Positions 17,200-27,070 of a stretch of 64,000 nucleotides of DNA are shown here, piece after piece. The position numbers and the translations under genes were made by a program. Below the pieces are notes generated by a model that was not told the origin of the DNA, did not search any database, and worked only from the letters and a program-made list of their open reading frames with translations. The stretch's first letter is position 1. Each line of letters starts with the position of its first letter. Source of the stretch: Mucilaginibacter paludis DSM 18603 (GTDB lineage Bacteria > Bacteroidota > Bacteroidia > Sphingobacteriales > Sphingobacteriaceae); contig NZ_CM001403.1 in the NCBI RefSeq assembly GCF_000166195.2, positions 4,854,432 to 4,918,431 of the forward strand. Direction: 5' to 3'.

Positions 17200-17576
17200 A
17201 AACAATAATTAAAACCGATAAAGCCCCTGCGCCAATAGGTCCTTATAATCAGGCTATATTAGCAGGCAATATGCTTTTTGTATCCGGTCAGATTGCTCTT
17301 GATCCGGTTAGCAATCAATTAGTTTTAGATGATATTGAAACGGAAACTAAACTTGTGATGAACAATATCAAGGCCATTTTAGATGAAGCTTCTTTCACTT
17401 TTGATGATGTTGTTAAAAGCTCTATCTTCCTTTCAGATATGGGTACCTTTGCAAAAGTGAACGAAATATATGGCTCATTTTTTACTGGCAATTACCCCGC
17501 ACGTGAAACCGTGCAGGTTTCTGTTTTGCCCAAAAATGTAAACGTTGAAATATCGGTTATTGCTTATAAAGGATAA
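17196..17576 (+). CDS. ridA: RidA family enamine/imine deaminase
   Basis: A 126-residue member of the RidA/YjgF family. It contains APIGPYNQAILAGN at the N-terminus, LFVSGQIALDP, and the signature with the catalytic Arg, ARETVQVSVLP. It hydrolyses reactive 2-aminoacrylate and related imines released by PLP enzymes, such as threonine and serine dehydratases, in the cytoplasm. Trimeric in the family. It is coupled to the small membrane-protein gene by a 4-nt overlap and lies 42 bp before recG. Confidence 0.94.
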   Translation: MKTIIKTDKAPAPIGPYNQAILAGNMLFVSGQIALDPVSNQLVLDDIETETKLVMNNIKAILDEASFTFDDVVKSSIFLSDMGTFAKVNEIYGSFFTGNYPARETVQVSVLPKNVNVEISVIAYKG

Positions 17577-17618
17577 CACAGAGATACAAGCTTTCCGTTA
17601 CGGAGGCTAAAAGGCCTA

Positions 17619-19727
17619 ATGAACCAGCAAATATTCCAGACTCCTATAGAATATCTTAAAGGCGTAGGCGTTGCACGCGCTGACGTTTTAAAAAAGGAGC
17701 TTGGGATATTTACCTTTGCCGACCTGCTTCGGCATTTTCCTTATAAATATATCGACCGTACGCGTTTCTATAAGATAAGAGAAGCTAATCCAGATCTTCC
17801 CCACGTGCAGATCATTGTACGGCTCAAAAGCAAAGAAATATTAGGAGAGAAGCATACCAAGCGGCTTATTGCCCAGGTGTATGACGATACCGGAACGATG
17901 GAACTTGCCTGGTTTCAGGGAATTAAGTGGATTGAAAAATCACTGATAGTTGGCAAAGCGTATGTTGTATTTGGTAAGCCAGGCTTGTTTAACGGTAAAG
18001 CTCAAATGGCCCATCCCGAAATTGAATTATACTCGCCCGAAGCCATAAAAAAGCAAGGCAATTTAAAACTACAACCGGCTTACAGCTCTACAGAGAAACT
18101 CAAACCGTTTTCGTTAGATAGCAAAGGCATACAGAAACTTATTGCCATTTTACTTGAACAAACAGCTAAAGATATTGAAGAGAGTATTCCGCAACACTTA
18201 CTACAAAAGCTAAGGCTAATAGGGCGTAGAGAAGCCTATATGAATATTCACTTTCCGGCGGATACTTCTCACTTAAACTTAGCTGTTGACCGGCTTAAAT
18301 TCGAGGAGCTTTTTTTTATCCAGTTTAAGCTGCTAAAAAATAAATTGTTACATACCCTGAAGTTTAAAGGGAATATTTTTGGAACCGTAGGCAGCTATTT
18401 TAATGAGTTTTATAAAAATAAATTGCCGTTTGATTTAACCAATGCACAAAAAAGAGTACTCAAGGAGATCAGGCAGGATACCCAGCGTGGTATACAAATG
18501 AACCGTTTGTTGCAGGGCGATGTAGGGAGCGGTAAAACGGTTGTTGCGTTGATGAGTATGCTGTTGGCCATTGATAATGGTTTCCAAACCTGCATTATGG
18601 CACCGACTGAAATTTTAGCCAACCAGCATTATCAATCCATCGAGCAATTAATTGATGATGAATTTTTGGAGGTTGCCTTATTAACAGGATCAACTTCTGC
18701 CAAAAAACGGAAGGTATTACATCAGAAGCTTGAAAGCGGCGATCTTAAAATTTTGATTGGTACCCACGCTTTAATTGAAGACAAAGTTCAGTTTAAAAAC
18801 CTGGGTTTTGTTGTGATTGATGAGCAGCACCGCTTTGGCGTTGAGCAGCGCGCTAAGTTATGGCGAAAGAATATTATCCCGCCTCACGTTTTAGTAATGA
18901 CAGCCACGCCTATACCCCGTACACTTGCTATGACCTTATACGGGGATTTGGACGTATCCGTAATAGATGAGTTGCCAGCCGGACGTAAGCCTATTGAAAC
19001 TTTGCACCTTTACGATAGCCATCGTTTGCGCATGTTTGGCTTTATGAAGCGGGAAATTGACAAGGGGCGACAAGTTTACGTGGTTTATCCTTTGATTAAG
19101 GAAAGTGAAAAACTGGATCTGAAAAATTTGACGGATGGTATCGAAGTAATGGCCCGCGAGTTTCCGTTACCTCAATACCGTATTAGTATTGTACATGGCC
19201 AAATGTCGGCTTCGGATAAGGATTTTGAGATGCAGCGCTTTATAAAGGGCGAAACGCAAATTATGGTGGCTACTACCGTGATTGAAGTTGGCGTAAATGT
19301 ACCTAACGCCTCTGTGATGATTATCGAGAATGCGGAGCGTTTCGGCTTATCGCAATTGCATCAGCTGCGTGGCAGGGTAGGGCGGGGGGCCGAACAATCG
19401 TACTGTATCCTGATGAGCAGCCATAAACTGAGCCACGATGGTAAGATCAGGTTAGAAACAATGGTTAAAACCAACAATGGTTTTGAAATATCGGAGATAG
19501 ACTTGCAATTACGTGGGCCGGGTAATATTGAGGGGACGCAACAAAGCGGCGTGCTCGATTTGAAATTGGCCAATCTGGCTACCGATCAGCAATTGCTGAT
19601 GATTGCCCGTAAATGCGTAGAGGGAATTTTTGAGAAAGATCCTCAACTACAACTACCCGAAAATCAAATTTTAAATCAAACTTCGCATACCCATAATGGC
19701 GGCTTAAGCTGGGATAAAATATCCTGA
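17619..19727 (+). CDS. recG: ATP-dependent DNA helicase RecG
   Basis: A 702-residue superfamily-2 helicase of standard length. An N-terminal wedge/OB domain (VARADVLKKELGIFTFADLLRHFPYKYIDR) is followed by Walker A GDVGSGKT (about 301), DEQH box (about 401), TATPIPRT and the C-terminal helicase motifs QLRGRVGRG. RecG remodels stalled replication forks and Holliday junctions. It is downstream of ridA on the same strand. No terminator is obvious in the 165 bp after it. Confidence 0.97.
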   Translation: MNQQIFQTPIEYLKGVGVARADVLKKELGIFTFADLLRHFPYKYIDRTRFYKIREANPDLPHVQIIVRLKSKEILGEKHTKRLIAQVYDDTGTMELAWFQGIKWIEKSLIVGKAYVVFGKPGLFNGKAQMAHPEIELYSPEAIKKQGNLKLQPAYSSTEKLKPFSLDSKGIQKLIAILLEQTAKDIEESIPQHLLQKLRLIGRREAYMNIHFPADTSHLNLAVDRLKFEELFFIQFKLLKNKLLHTLKFKGNIFGTVGSYFNEFYKNKLPFDLTNAQKRVLKEIRQDTQRGIQMNRLLQGDVGSGKTVVALMSMLLAIDNGFQTCIMAPTEILANQHYQSIEQLIDDEFLEVALLTGSTSAKKRKVLHQKLESGDLKILIGTHALIEDKVQFKNLGFVVIDEQHRFGVEQRAKLWRKNIIPPHVLVMTATPIPRTLAMTLYGDLDVSVIDELPAGRKPIETLHLYDSHRLRMFGFMKREIDKGRQVYVVYPLIKESEKLDLKNLTDGIEVMAREFPLPQYRISIVHGQMSASDKDFEMQRFIKGETQIMVATTVIEVGVNVPNASVMIIENAERFGLSQLHQLRGRVGRGAEQSYCILMSSHKLSHDGKIRLETMVKTNNGFEISEIDLQLRGPGNIEGTQQSGVLDLKLANLATDQQLLMIARKCVEGIFEKDPQLQLPENQILNQTSHTHNGGLSWDKIS

Positions 19728-19892
19728 TAACGTTATGTATATTTACACCCCGTCGATTACATGAAATTTAATCTGTCTTGCTCGGCTTCAATAGCGTATT
19801 TAAGCTGTTAAATTGATCGGACCTGGTTTGATTTTTAACCTAATTATTACATAATATAAATTAAGGTTGAGTATTTTTGCAAACATTAATAA

Positions 19893-21176
19893 TTGATTTT
19901 GGAAGAAGGAGAACAGGTTAGCACAAAGAAGGACCCTTTCGCGGCATTGCGATACAGCGAGTTTCGTTCTTATTTGGGCATGCGTTTCTTTTTTACGTTC
20001 GCCTACCAAATGCAGGCGGTAATCATCGGATACTACATTTATCAGCAAACAAAAGACGCTTTTGCCCTCGGGATGATCGGTTTGGTGGAGGCCATACCAT
20101 CCATTGGGATTGCCCTATACGGGGGATATGTGGCAGATAAATCTGAAAAGAAAAAACTACTGATCAAAATTTTTGCGGTAATGTGGGTTTGCTCTACCGT
20201 AATGCTGCTGGTTACACTTCCACAGGCGCACCAATATGTAAGCAGCAGCCTGGCACTCATTATTATCTATCTAATGATATTTTGCATCGGGTTGGCCCGT
20301 GGCTTTTACGGCCCAACGGCTTTTTCGGTGATGACACATATTATCCCACGCGAGCTTTATCCTAACTCTTCTACCTGGAACAGCTCTGCTTATCAAACCG
20401 CTTCGGTAATAGGGCCAATGGTGGGCGGGCTTATTTTTGCTTACGCAGGCATAACCTCCACTTTTGTAGTAGTTGTGGTTTTTATCACCATAGCACTGAT
20501 AGCCATATCATTACTTAAGCGGCATCCGGCAGAATATGTACCTAAAGAAAGTATTTATCATAGCCTGTCCGAGGGGATTAATTTTGTGTTTAAAACCCGT
20601 ATGATGCTGGGTGCTTTAAGTCTTGATCTGTTCTCGGTACTGTTTGGAGGAGTTGTTGCCGTTTTGCCTATTTTTGCCAATGATATTTTAAAAGTTGGGG
20701 CAGAGGGCTTTGGCTTAATGCGCTCTATCGATTCAATAGGTGCGGTACTCACCATGCTGGTCATGACGCGTTATTCGCCGATGGGTAAACCTTGGCGTAA
20801 CCTCTTGATAGCCGTTACGGGCTTTGGCATCTCTATTATCTGTTTCGGCTTGTCGCGCAGTTTTTACTGGTCGCTGTTCTTCCTGTTTACTTTAGGTGCC
20901 TTTGATAGCATCAGCGTACTCATCCGGTCCACTATTATGCAGGTATTAACGCCCGATAAAATGCGTGGCCGGGTATCTGCGGTAAACTCTATGTTTATAG
21001 GCTCGTCTAACGAGATTGGCGCATTTGAATCTGGTTTAACGGCTAAATATATGGGTGCAATACCTTCGGTTCTTTTCGGAGGCTCCATGACGTTAATTGT
21101 GGTTGTAACAACGTGGCTGAAAACCAGGAAGCTTGTGCCGCTAACGCTGGATGAGATCAACGCCCCGAAAGACTAA
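19893..21176 (+). CDS. MFS exporter (EntS-like)
   Basis: A 427-residue protein with about 12 membrane segments, of the MFS subgroup that includes the enterobactin exporter EntS. The N-terminus DPFAALRYSEFRSYLGMRF and the loop after TM2 (GGYVADKSEKKKLL) are typical. The first possible start is TTG at 19893 (or TTG at 19899); no ATG occurs before the first helix. A TATTTTTG -7-like box (19872-19879) about 14 bp upstream supports a start here. Substrate unknown. Confidence 0.85.
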   Translation: MILEEGEQVSTKKDPFAALRYSEFRSYLGMRFFFTFAYQMQAVIIGYYIYQQTKDAFALGMIGLVEAIPSIGIALYGGYVADKSEKKKLLIKIFAVMWVCSTVMLLVTLPQAHQYVSSSLALIIIYLMIFCIGLARGFYGPTAFSVMTHIIPRELYPNSSTWNSSAYQTASVIGPMVGGLIFAYAGITSTFVVVVVFITIALIAISLLKRHPAEYVPKESIYHSLSEGINFVFKTRMMLGALSLDLFSVLFGGVVAVLPIFANDILKVGAEGFGLMRSIDSIGAVLTMLVMTRYSPMGKPWRNLLIAVTGFGISIICFGLSRSFYWSLFFLFTLGAFDSISVLIRSTIMQVLTPDKMRGRVSAVNSMFIGSSNEIGAFESGLTAKYMGAIPSVLFGGSMTLIVVVTTWLKTRKLVPLTLDEINAPKD

Positions 21177-21304
21177 AGTTGTGTCTACCTAATTTCTATA
21201 GCTGGTTTGTCTAAATTTTGTTTCGGTTGGCATACACCAAGCTACTACTCCACTCCTTCCACATCGTGAAGTGAAATTGCTCAATTGATATCTCAAGCTG
21301 ACTA

Positions 21305-21517
21305 TCAAAGGAAGTTTTGATTTCGCCCCCAGAAGATATAGAGCAATGAACCCAAAATAGGCGCAATTAAAATAATCACAATCCATAAAAGCTTGGTATT
21401 TGAATTGAAGCCGGGATTGCGTAAGATACCCAGCAGCGCGTACAGTACTAAAACTACCCATGCTATAAAGAATAACAAACCAAACGCGCCGCCTATAACC
21501 GAGCTGATAAATTGCAT
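21305..21517 (-). CDS. Small membrane protein with PLDc_N domain
   Basis: A 70-residue protein with two membrane helices joined by LRNPGFNSNTKLLWIVII and ending in LGSLLYIFWGRNQ. This is the phospholipase-D-nuclease N-terminal (PLDc_N) module, here as a free-standing small protein as is common in Bacteroidota. Start chosen at the ATG at 21517; the frame continues upstream for 17 residues that lack conservation. Function unknown, possibly a membrane anchor or modulator. Confidence 0.75.
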   Translation of the reverse strand: MQFISSVIGGAFGLLFFIAWVVLVLYALLGILRNPGFNSNTKLLWIVIILIAPILGSLLYIFWGRNQNFL

Positions 21518-21608
21518 GATAATTGAGTTAATATTAACACCATAGCAAATGCTGCGGCGATGTAACAATTAAACAACTAAATACACTATTAGTTTATTGC
21601 GTGGGCTA

Positions 21609-23366
21609 TTAAATTACTGCATGTTTTTCGCCAATTTGCTGGCGCCACATGGCATAATATAAACCCTTTTGCTCTATCAGGTCCAAATGTTTTCCAGATT
21701 CAATGATATTGCCCCGCTCAAGTACATAAATCCTGTCGGCATGCATAATAGTTGACAAGCGGTGAGCTATTAAAATAGTGATTTGTCCGCCTAAGTTTGA
21801 TACATCGCGGATGGTTTCTGTAATTTCTTCCTCGGTAATGGAGTCAAGCGAAGATGTCGCTTCGTCAAACACCATGATATCTGGCTTACGTAATAAGGCC
21901 CGCGCTATAGAAAGGCGTTGTTTTTCTCCCCCCGATACCTTTACACCGCCCTCGCCAATAACTGTATCCAGGCCATTGCTGGCGCGGGCCATGAGCGTGT
22001 GACATGCCGCTTTACGCAACACATCCAAGCACTGCTCGTCGGTAGCGTCGGGCCGAACAAATAACAGGTTTTCGCGAATCGTACCCGAGAATAATTGCGT
22101 ATCCTGGGTAACAAAACCAATTTTTTCGCGTAGTTGATCCAGGTCAATGCTTTTGCTTGATACATTGTTGTATAGTACATCGCCCTCAAGCGGCTGATAA
22201 AGGCCCACTAACAATTTAACCAACGTGGTTTTACCCGAACCTGACGGACCTACAAAGGCGATGGTTTCGCCATTGGATGCTTTAAAGTTGATGCCATTGA
22301 GGGCATTTTGCTTACCTGAAAGGTGCTTGAAACTTACATCTGCAAAGGTTAAGTCCTTAATTTTCTCTAACATTACCGGGTTGGCTGGCTTAACATCAAC
22401 CGGAGTGGATAGTATCCGCTCAAAATTAGCTAAGGACACTTGTGCCTCGCGCCATGCCTGTATTACATTACCCAATTCTTGCAAAGGATTGAACAGAAAA
22501 AAGGAGTAGAACAAGAATTGAAAATAGCTACCCGGCGTTAAGGTATCCTTAAATATCAGGATTAATAAAATAACCACCATAATGCTGCGCACCAAATTAA
22601 CTACGGTACCCTGTATAAAGCTCATGCTTCGCACAAATTTTACCTTCTTTAGTTCCAGGTCGAGTATCTTATAAGTGGTTTTATTCAGGCGATCAATTTC
22701 TTGCTTGGCCAACCCCAGACTTTTTACAAGTTCGATATTTCTTAACGATTCGGTAGTTGATCCTGCCAAAGCGGTAGTTTCGCCAACAATGTTTTTTTGG
22801 ATCACCTTGATGCGCTTGCTCAGGGCTGAGCTTACAAACGCTATAACAGGTATAGCCGCAAAATAAACCAGCGTTACCTTATAACTTACGCTTAGTGAGT
22901 AAACGATAACAAATACCATCCCCACAAGGCTCACAAACAGTACACTGATAAATGATGTGATGAATTTTTCGCAGTCCAAGCGTACCTTTTGCAGTATACC
23001 CAAGGTTTCGCCGCTGCGCTGATCTTCAAATACCTGGTAAGGTAGCTCGAGCGAATGTTTCAGGCCATCACTGTACATTTGTGCGCCCGTTTTTAGTACG
23101 ATGATATTGGTAAAGTAATCCTGAAAGTTTTTAGCTATACGGGAAACCATTGCAGCGCCTACAGCCAGGCCAACCAAGATGAGCGAGCCGTGCAGGCGGT
23201 AATCAAACGAATGAGGTTTACCATCTACCGGGACGATATAATTGTCCATGATGTTTTTGGTTATCATGGGATCGAGTAATGAGAAACCAATATTAATTGC
23301 CGCAAGCAATAGCGCCAGAGCAACTATCCAGCGATGGTTTTTTAAGTAAGATAAAAGTATTTTCAT
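21609..23366 (-). CDS. ABC exporter, fused membrane and ATPase domains
   Basis: A 585-residue half-transporter. Six membrane segments lie within residues 15-310; the ATPase domain has Walker A GPSGSGKTT (about 369), signature VSGGEKQR (about 472), Walker B IMVFDEATSSLD and AHRLST. Multidrug or lipid export as a homodimer is the family role. It is not closely similar to the MsbA-type gene at 4157-5980. A TATTTTTG -7-like box (23376-23383) precedes the ATG. Nothing nearby suggests a cargo. Confidence 0.85.
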   Translation of the reverse strand: MKILLSYLKNHRWIVALALLLAAINIGFSLLDPMITKNIMDNYIVPVDGKPHSFDYRLHGSLILVGLAVGAAMVSRIAKNFQDYFTNIIVLKTGAQMYSDGLKHSLELPYQVFEDQRSGETLGILQKVRLDCEKFITSFISVLFVSLVGMVFVIVYSLSVSYKVTLVYFAAIPVIAFVSSALSKRIKVIQKNIVGETTALAGSTTESLRNIELVKSLGLAKQEIDRLNKTTYKILDLELKKVKFVRSMSFIQGTVVNLVRSIMVVILLILIFKDTLTPGSYFQFLFYSFFLFNPLQELGNVIQAWREAQVSLANFERILSTPVDVKPANPVMLEKIKDLTFADVSFKHLSGKQNALNGINFKASNGETIAFVGPSGSGKTTLVKLLVGLYQPLEGDVLYNNVSSKSIDLDQLREKIGFVTQDTQLFSGTIRENLLFVRPDATDEQCLDVLRKAACHTLMARASNGLDTVIGEGGVKVSGGEKQRLSIARALLRKPDIMVFDEATSSLDSITEEEITETIRDVSNLGGQITILIAHRLSTIMHADRIYVLERGNIIESGKHLDLIEQKGLYYAMWRQQIGEKHAVI

Positions 23367-23439
23367 GTGTTGCTACAAAAATAAAAAAGGGAATGGCTAA
23401 AATAGCGCATCCCCTTTAATATGACATTAAGTTTGCTGT

Positions 23440-24003
23440 TTACACAGTCATGATATCTTTTTCTTTTACGTCCGTTAATTGATCAATTTTGATAATGTAG
23501 GCATCAACTAACTTTTGTACATCGGCTTCGCCAACTTTAATCTCGTCTTCTGATACGCTTTCGGTTTTTAACTTTTTGATTTTTTCGTTGGCGTCTTTAC
23601 GAATATTGCGTAGGGCGATCTTACCGTTTTCGGCTTCGGCTTTTACCCGTTTAACCAGATCGCGACGGCGTTCCTCGGTTAATGGAGGTACGTTGATGCG
23701 GATTACTATACCATCGTTTTGAGGGTTAAAACCAAGGTTAGCCTCCATAATGGCTCTTTCAATTGGGCCCAGCAGCGTTTTTTCCCAAGGCTGTACAACA
23801 AGTGTACGTGCATCGGGGCTATTTACGCTGGCAACCTGTGTTATAATAGTTGGCGTACCATAATATTCAACCATTACACCGTCGAGCATGGCGGGCGATG
23901 CTTTGCCGGCCCGGATCTTTAAAAATTCGCTATCAGTATGCTCAATGGCTTTTTCCATCAGCGCCTTAGCATCGGTTAATTGTTTTTTAATGAGTTCGCT
24001 CAT
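23440..24003 (-). CDS. frr: Ribosome recycling factor
   Basis: A 187-residue RRF of the usual length. The N-terminal helix carries the conserved R-x-G-K-A-S-P-x-x-L-D segment (LKIRAGKASPAMLDGV), and PPLTEERRRDLVK begins the last long helix. It splits post-termination ribosomes together with EF-G. It follows pyrH, a classic bacterial pairing, but a perfect terminator (24122-24159) and a TATTTTTG box (24020-24027) lie between them, so it may have its own transcript. Confidence 0.97.
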   Translation of the reverse strand: MSELIKKQLTDAKALMEKAIEHTDSEFLKIRAGKASPAMLDGVMVEYYGTPTIITQVASVNSPDARTLVVQPWEKTLLGPIERAIMEANLGFNPQNDGIVIRINVPPLTEERRRDLVKRVKAEAENGKIALRNIRKDANEKIKKLKTESVSEDEIKVGEADVQKLVDAYIIKIDQLTDVKEKDIMTV

Positions 24004-24121
24004 TGAATTTATTTTTTGCCAAAAATAGCAATTTCTGTCATTTACTACAGGTGTAAATTCAATATTGAAAATTTTATAACCAACCTGTGAACAACCCTAC
24101 GCAAATCAATCTTACTTACAT

Positions 24122-24159
24122 AAACAAAAAATGCCCGCGATGGCGGGCATTTTTTGTTT
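24122..24159 (-). terminator. Intrinsic terminator after pyrH
   Basis: A 17-bp perfect stem (24122-24138 with 24143-24159) with a 4-nt loop; U tracts arise on both strands. It separates pyrH from frr. Confidence 0.93.
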
Positions 24160-24173
24160 ATCGGCGGTATCGC

Positions 24174-24878
24174 TTACCTAACTAAGGTACCAATAGCTTC
24201 GCCATTGGCAATTTTCATAAAATTACCTGGTTTATTCATGTCAAAAACAATAATGGGTAATTTGTTTTCCTGGCAAAGTGTAATGGCAGTCATGTCCATT
24301 ACGTTTAGGCCTTTGGCATAAACCTCCTGGAAAGATATTTCCTCATATTTTTGAGCGGTAGGATCTTTCTCTGGATCGGCGGTATAAATACCATCTACGC
24401 GGGTGCCTTTTAATACTACGTCAGCTTTAATTTCAATGGCCCTTAATGATGCCGCAGTATCTGTGGTAAAATAAGGATTGCCGGTACCTGCGCCAAAAAT
24501 CACAATGCGGCCAATTTCAAGATGACGCATAGCGCGGCGACGGATAAAGGGCTCGCAGATTTGTTCCATCTTAATGGCCGACTGCAGGCGGGTAGGGGTG
24601 CCTATGGTTTCTAACGCATTTTGTAATGCCATGCAGTTAATAACGGTTGCAAGCATTCCCATATAGTCGGCCTGGGCGCGTTCCATACCCGATTTCTCGG
24701 CACTAAGGCCCCTGAAAATGTTTCCACCACCTACTACTATGGCAATTTCAACACCGGCATCAAACACAGCTTTAATCTCCCGTGCATATTGTACAACGCG
24801 GGTATTGTCAATACCGTACTGTTTGTCGCCCATTAGCGATTCTCCGCTGAGTTTTAAAAGGATTCTTTTATATTTCAT
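24174..24878 (-). CDS. pyrH: UMP kinase
   Basis: A 234-residue hexameric UMP kinase of the amino-acid-kinase fold. It has [14 protein letters not shown] at the N-terminus, [23 protein letters not shown] and a C-terminal FDMNKPGN. It converts UMP to UDP for pyrimidine nucleotides. The start is set at the ATG at 24878, which begins the conserved strand; a TTG at 24896 would add six residues. A TATATTTG -7-like box lies at 24904-24911 but without a clear -33. It lies downstream of nagA and upstream of frr. Confidence 0.96.
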   Translation of the reverse strand: MKYKRILLKLSGESLMGDKQYGIDNTRVVQYAREIKAVFDAGVEIAIVVGGGNIFRGLSAEKSGMERAQADYMGMLATVINCMALQNALETIGTPTRLQSAIKMEQICEPFIRRRAMRHLEIGRIVIFGAGTGNPYFTTDTAASLRAIEIKADVVLKGTRVDGIYTADPEKDPTAQKYEEISFQEVYAKGLNVMDMTAITLCQENKLPIIVFDMNKPGNFMKIANGEAIGTLVR

Positions 24879-24926
24879 TGTTGAGTAGTTTGTCAAAAAT
24901 ATTCAAATATACTTAGTGTTAAAATT

Positions 24927-26051
24927 TTATATTGTTTTTGTAAAGTAATGGCCCTTCAAAATTGTAGCCTGCACTTCAAAGTCGGCATTAAATACAATCA
25001 TATTCGCTAAATAGTTGGCGGCTATTTTACCTTGCTCATCAGCCTTGCCAATTAACCGGGCAGGATACAACGATGCCATATTAATAGCCTCGGCTAATGG
25101 AATTTCAGCATGTTCAACACAGTTTTTTACGGCCTGTAACAGGCTAAGGTTTGAGCCGGAGAGTGTTCCATCAGGCATGGTAAAATGATCGCCATGAAGC
25201 TGGTGCTGATACACGCCTGTCCGGCTTTCGGTTACGGCATCGGTTATCAGGAAGAGTTTATCGCCCAGTTGGCGCTTGGCCAGGGCAATCATCGTGAAGT
25301 TTACGTGAATGCCATCGGCAACTATACTGGTGTAGGGTTTGTCTTCAAAAATAGCGGGTATAATACCGGGTTGCCGGTGATGCATTGGCGGCATGGCATT
25401 ATACAGATGGGTAATTGCCTTTACAGGATGATTGATGAATGCTTTTGCCTGCTGGTAAGTAGCATCGCTATGGCCGGATGATAACACGATAGCTTGCTCA
25501 TTCAAATAGGTTAAAATTGCCTCATCCTGCAATTCGGGGGCAATAGTAATCATTTTGATTTCGCCATTAGCCATTTCAACCCAATGTTTAACCTCGTTAA
25601 GCGTAGCCTTTTTTATCAGGGCCGCGGGATGCGCGCCTTTGCGTTTCGGGTTTAAGTATGGCCCCTCCAGGTGTAGGCCCATCAAATTGCCAACCCTGTT
25701 GCTATAAGTTAAGGCCGCCTGTATTCCTTGTTCAACAACTTGATTGGTATTGGTAGCTATGGTGGCCAAAAAGCCGGTACAACCCTGGCGTAATAAAGCT
25801 TTTTCCATTTGCGCCAGCGCGGCGGCAGAAGGATCGCCACCAAAAAATAAAGGGGAGCCGTTTCCGTAAATTTGAAGGTCAATTAAACCGGGGGCAACAT
25901 TTGCTCCGTTTAAATCAATCTGTTGCGCTTCTTCCGGGATTTCCTTTTGATCAACAACTGCTTTGATTTTTTCGTTTTCAATTAAAACAGCTTTTCTTTG
26001 GGACATTAGCCCATCCGAAATTAGCTGTAAGTTGTGCAACGCAGTTATCAT
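24927..26051 (-). CDS. nagA: N-acetylglucosamine-6-phosphate deacetylase
   Basis: A 374-residue amidohydrolase. Key signs are GLIDLQIYGNGSP (metal-site start), GLHLEGPYLNPKRKGAH, LSSGHSDATY, THLYNAMPPMHHRQPG and ITDAV with the catalytic Asp. It deacetylates GlcNAc-6-P in amino-sugar recycling from peptidoglycan or chitin. The start is placed at the ATG at 26051. The gene sits between tsf and pyrH, unlike the usual tsf-pyrH adjacency, and follows the tsf terminator by about 20 bp. No nagB or transporter is nearby. Confidence 0.92.
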   Translation of the reverse strand: MITALHNLQLISDGLMSQRKAVLIENEKIKAVVDQKEIPEEAQQIDLNGANVAPGLIDLQIYGNGSPLFFGGDPSAAALAQMEKALLRQGCTGFLATIATNTNQVVEQGIQAALTYSNRVGNLMGLHLEGPYLNPKRKGAHPAALIKKATLNEVKHWVEMANGEIKMITIAPELQDEAILTYLNEQAIVLSSGHSDATYQQAKAFINHPVKAITHLYNAMPPMHHRQPGIIPAIFEDKPYTSIVADGIHVNFTMIALAKRQLGDKLFLITDAVTESRTGVYQHQLHGDHFTMPDGTLSGSNLSLLQAVKNCVEHAEIPLAEAINMASLYPARLIGKADEQGKIAANYLANMIVFNADFEVQATILKGHYFTKTI

Positions 26052-26070
26052 AGTCAGTTGGAAAAGAAAA

Positions 26071-26104
26071 GGCAAAAAAAATCCCCGCCGTTTGGCGAGG
26101 ATTT
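26071..26104 (-). terminator. Intrinsic terminator after tsf
   Basis: An 11-bp stem with one G-U pair (about 26078-26089 with 26094-26104) and a run of seven U on the minus-strand transcript, 9 bp after the tsf stop. Confidence 0.85.
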
Positions 26105-26112
26105 AAATAATA

Positions 26113-26964
26113 TTACGATCCTAAAGCAACTCGCTTAAAGGCGGTTACCGTTAAGTCTTTTTTCACCCCGTTTAAAAACTGGGCAACTGATTTAGAAGAA
26201 TCTTTAACAAATTCCTGGTTTAACAAAGTAGAGTCTTTGTAAAACTTATTTAATTTACCTGCAGCAATTTTTTCAACCATGGCTTCTGGTTTGCCTTCGG
26301 CACGGATTTGCTCTGCGGCAATTTCCATTTCGCGTTGAACTACAGTAGCATCAACACCATCTTTATCAATGGCAACAGGGTTCATGGCGGCAATCTGCAT
26401 GGATACATCCTTACCGGCTTCATCTGCACCTTCAGCATCAGCGCTTAAAGCTACCAATACACCTAAACGGAAGTTACCGTGAATGTAAGCTATAACTTTT
26501 TCGCCGGTGATGGTTTCAAATTTAGAAACACCAATTTTTTCGCCGATTTTGCCGGTTTTATCAATAACCAGTTCGCCAATTTTAGCGCGACCGTTTTCGG
26601 TATCTAATTCAAGGTTATATAACTCGTCGATAGTAGTTACATTAGCCTGGATAGCTTCATTTGCAATGGCGTTGCCAAAAGCAATAAATTCAGCATTTTT
26701 AGCCACGAAATCTGTTTCGCAGTTCAATTCGATAATCACACCGCGTTTACCATCTTCAGATGAACGTGCAATTACTACACCCTCATTTGATTCCCTGTCC
26801 TGACGGCTGGCCGCTACTTTAGCGCCTTTTTTTCTGAGGTAATCGATAGCCGCTTCAAAGTCACCGTTAGTTTCGGTTAAGGCTTTTTTACAATCCATCA
26901 TACCTGCCCCTGTTTGTTGGCGCAGTTTGTTTACGTCGGCTGCAGAAATTTGTACTGTAGACAT
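26113..26964 (-). CDS. tsf: Elongation factor Ts
   Basis: A 283-residue EF-Ts. The N-terminal UBA-like domain has the signature LRQQTGAGMMDCKKAL, followed by the NCETDFVAKN motif of the core that exchanges GDP on EF-Tu. It lies 106 bp downstream of rpsB, the near-universal partner. That spacer contains an 8-bp inverted repeat (27002-27009 with 27056-27063) of unknown role. The length is normal. Confidence 0.97.
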   Translation of the reverse strand: MSTVQISAADVNKLRQQTGAGMMDCKKALTETNGDFEAAIDYLRKKGAKVAASRQDRESNEGVVIARSSEDGKRGVIIELNCETDFVAKNAEFIAFGNAIANEAIQANVTTIDELYNLELDTENGRAKIGELVIDKTGKIGEKIGVSKFETITGEKVIAYIHGNFRLGVLVALSADAEGADEAGKDVSMQIAAMNPVAIDKDGVDATVVQREMEIAAEQIRAEGKPEAMVEKIAAGKLNKFYKDSTLLNQEFVKDSSKSVAQFLNGVKKDLTVTAFKRVALGS

Positions 26965-27070
26965 TTTATTTTCCTTTTAAATAGGTTACATATTCAATAA
27001 AAAACCGGATTCCGGCATCTGACCAGGGAAATAAATCCGAGATCAATATCCGAACTCCGGTTTCCCTTAA

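Noticed and set aside
21177-21304. Short open frame after the PLDc_N gene (minus strand)
   Set aside because: Reads about 28 codons without a start and has no recognised motif; likely chance.
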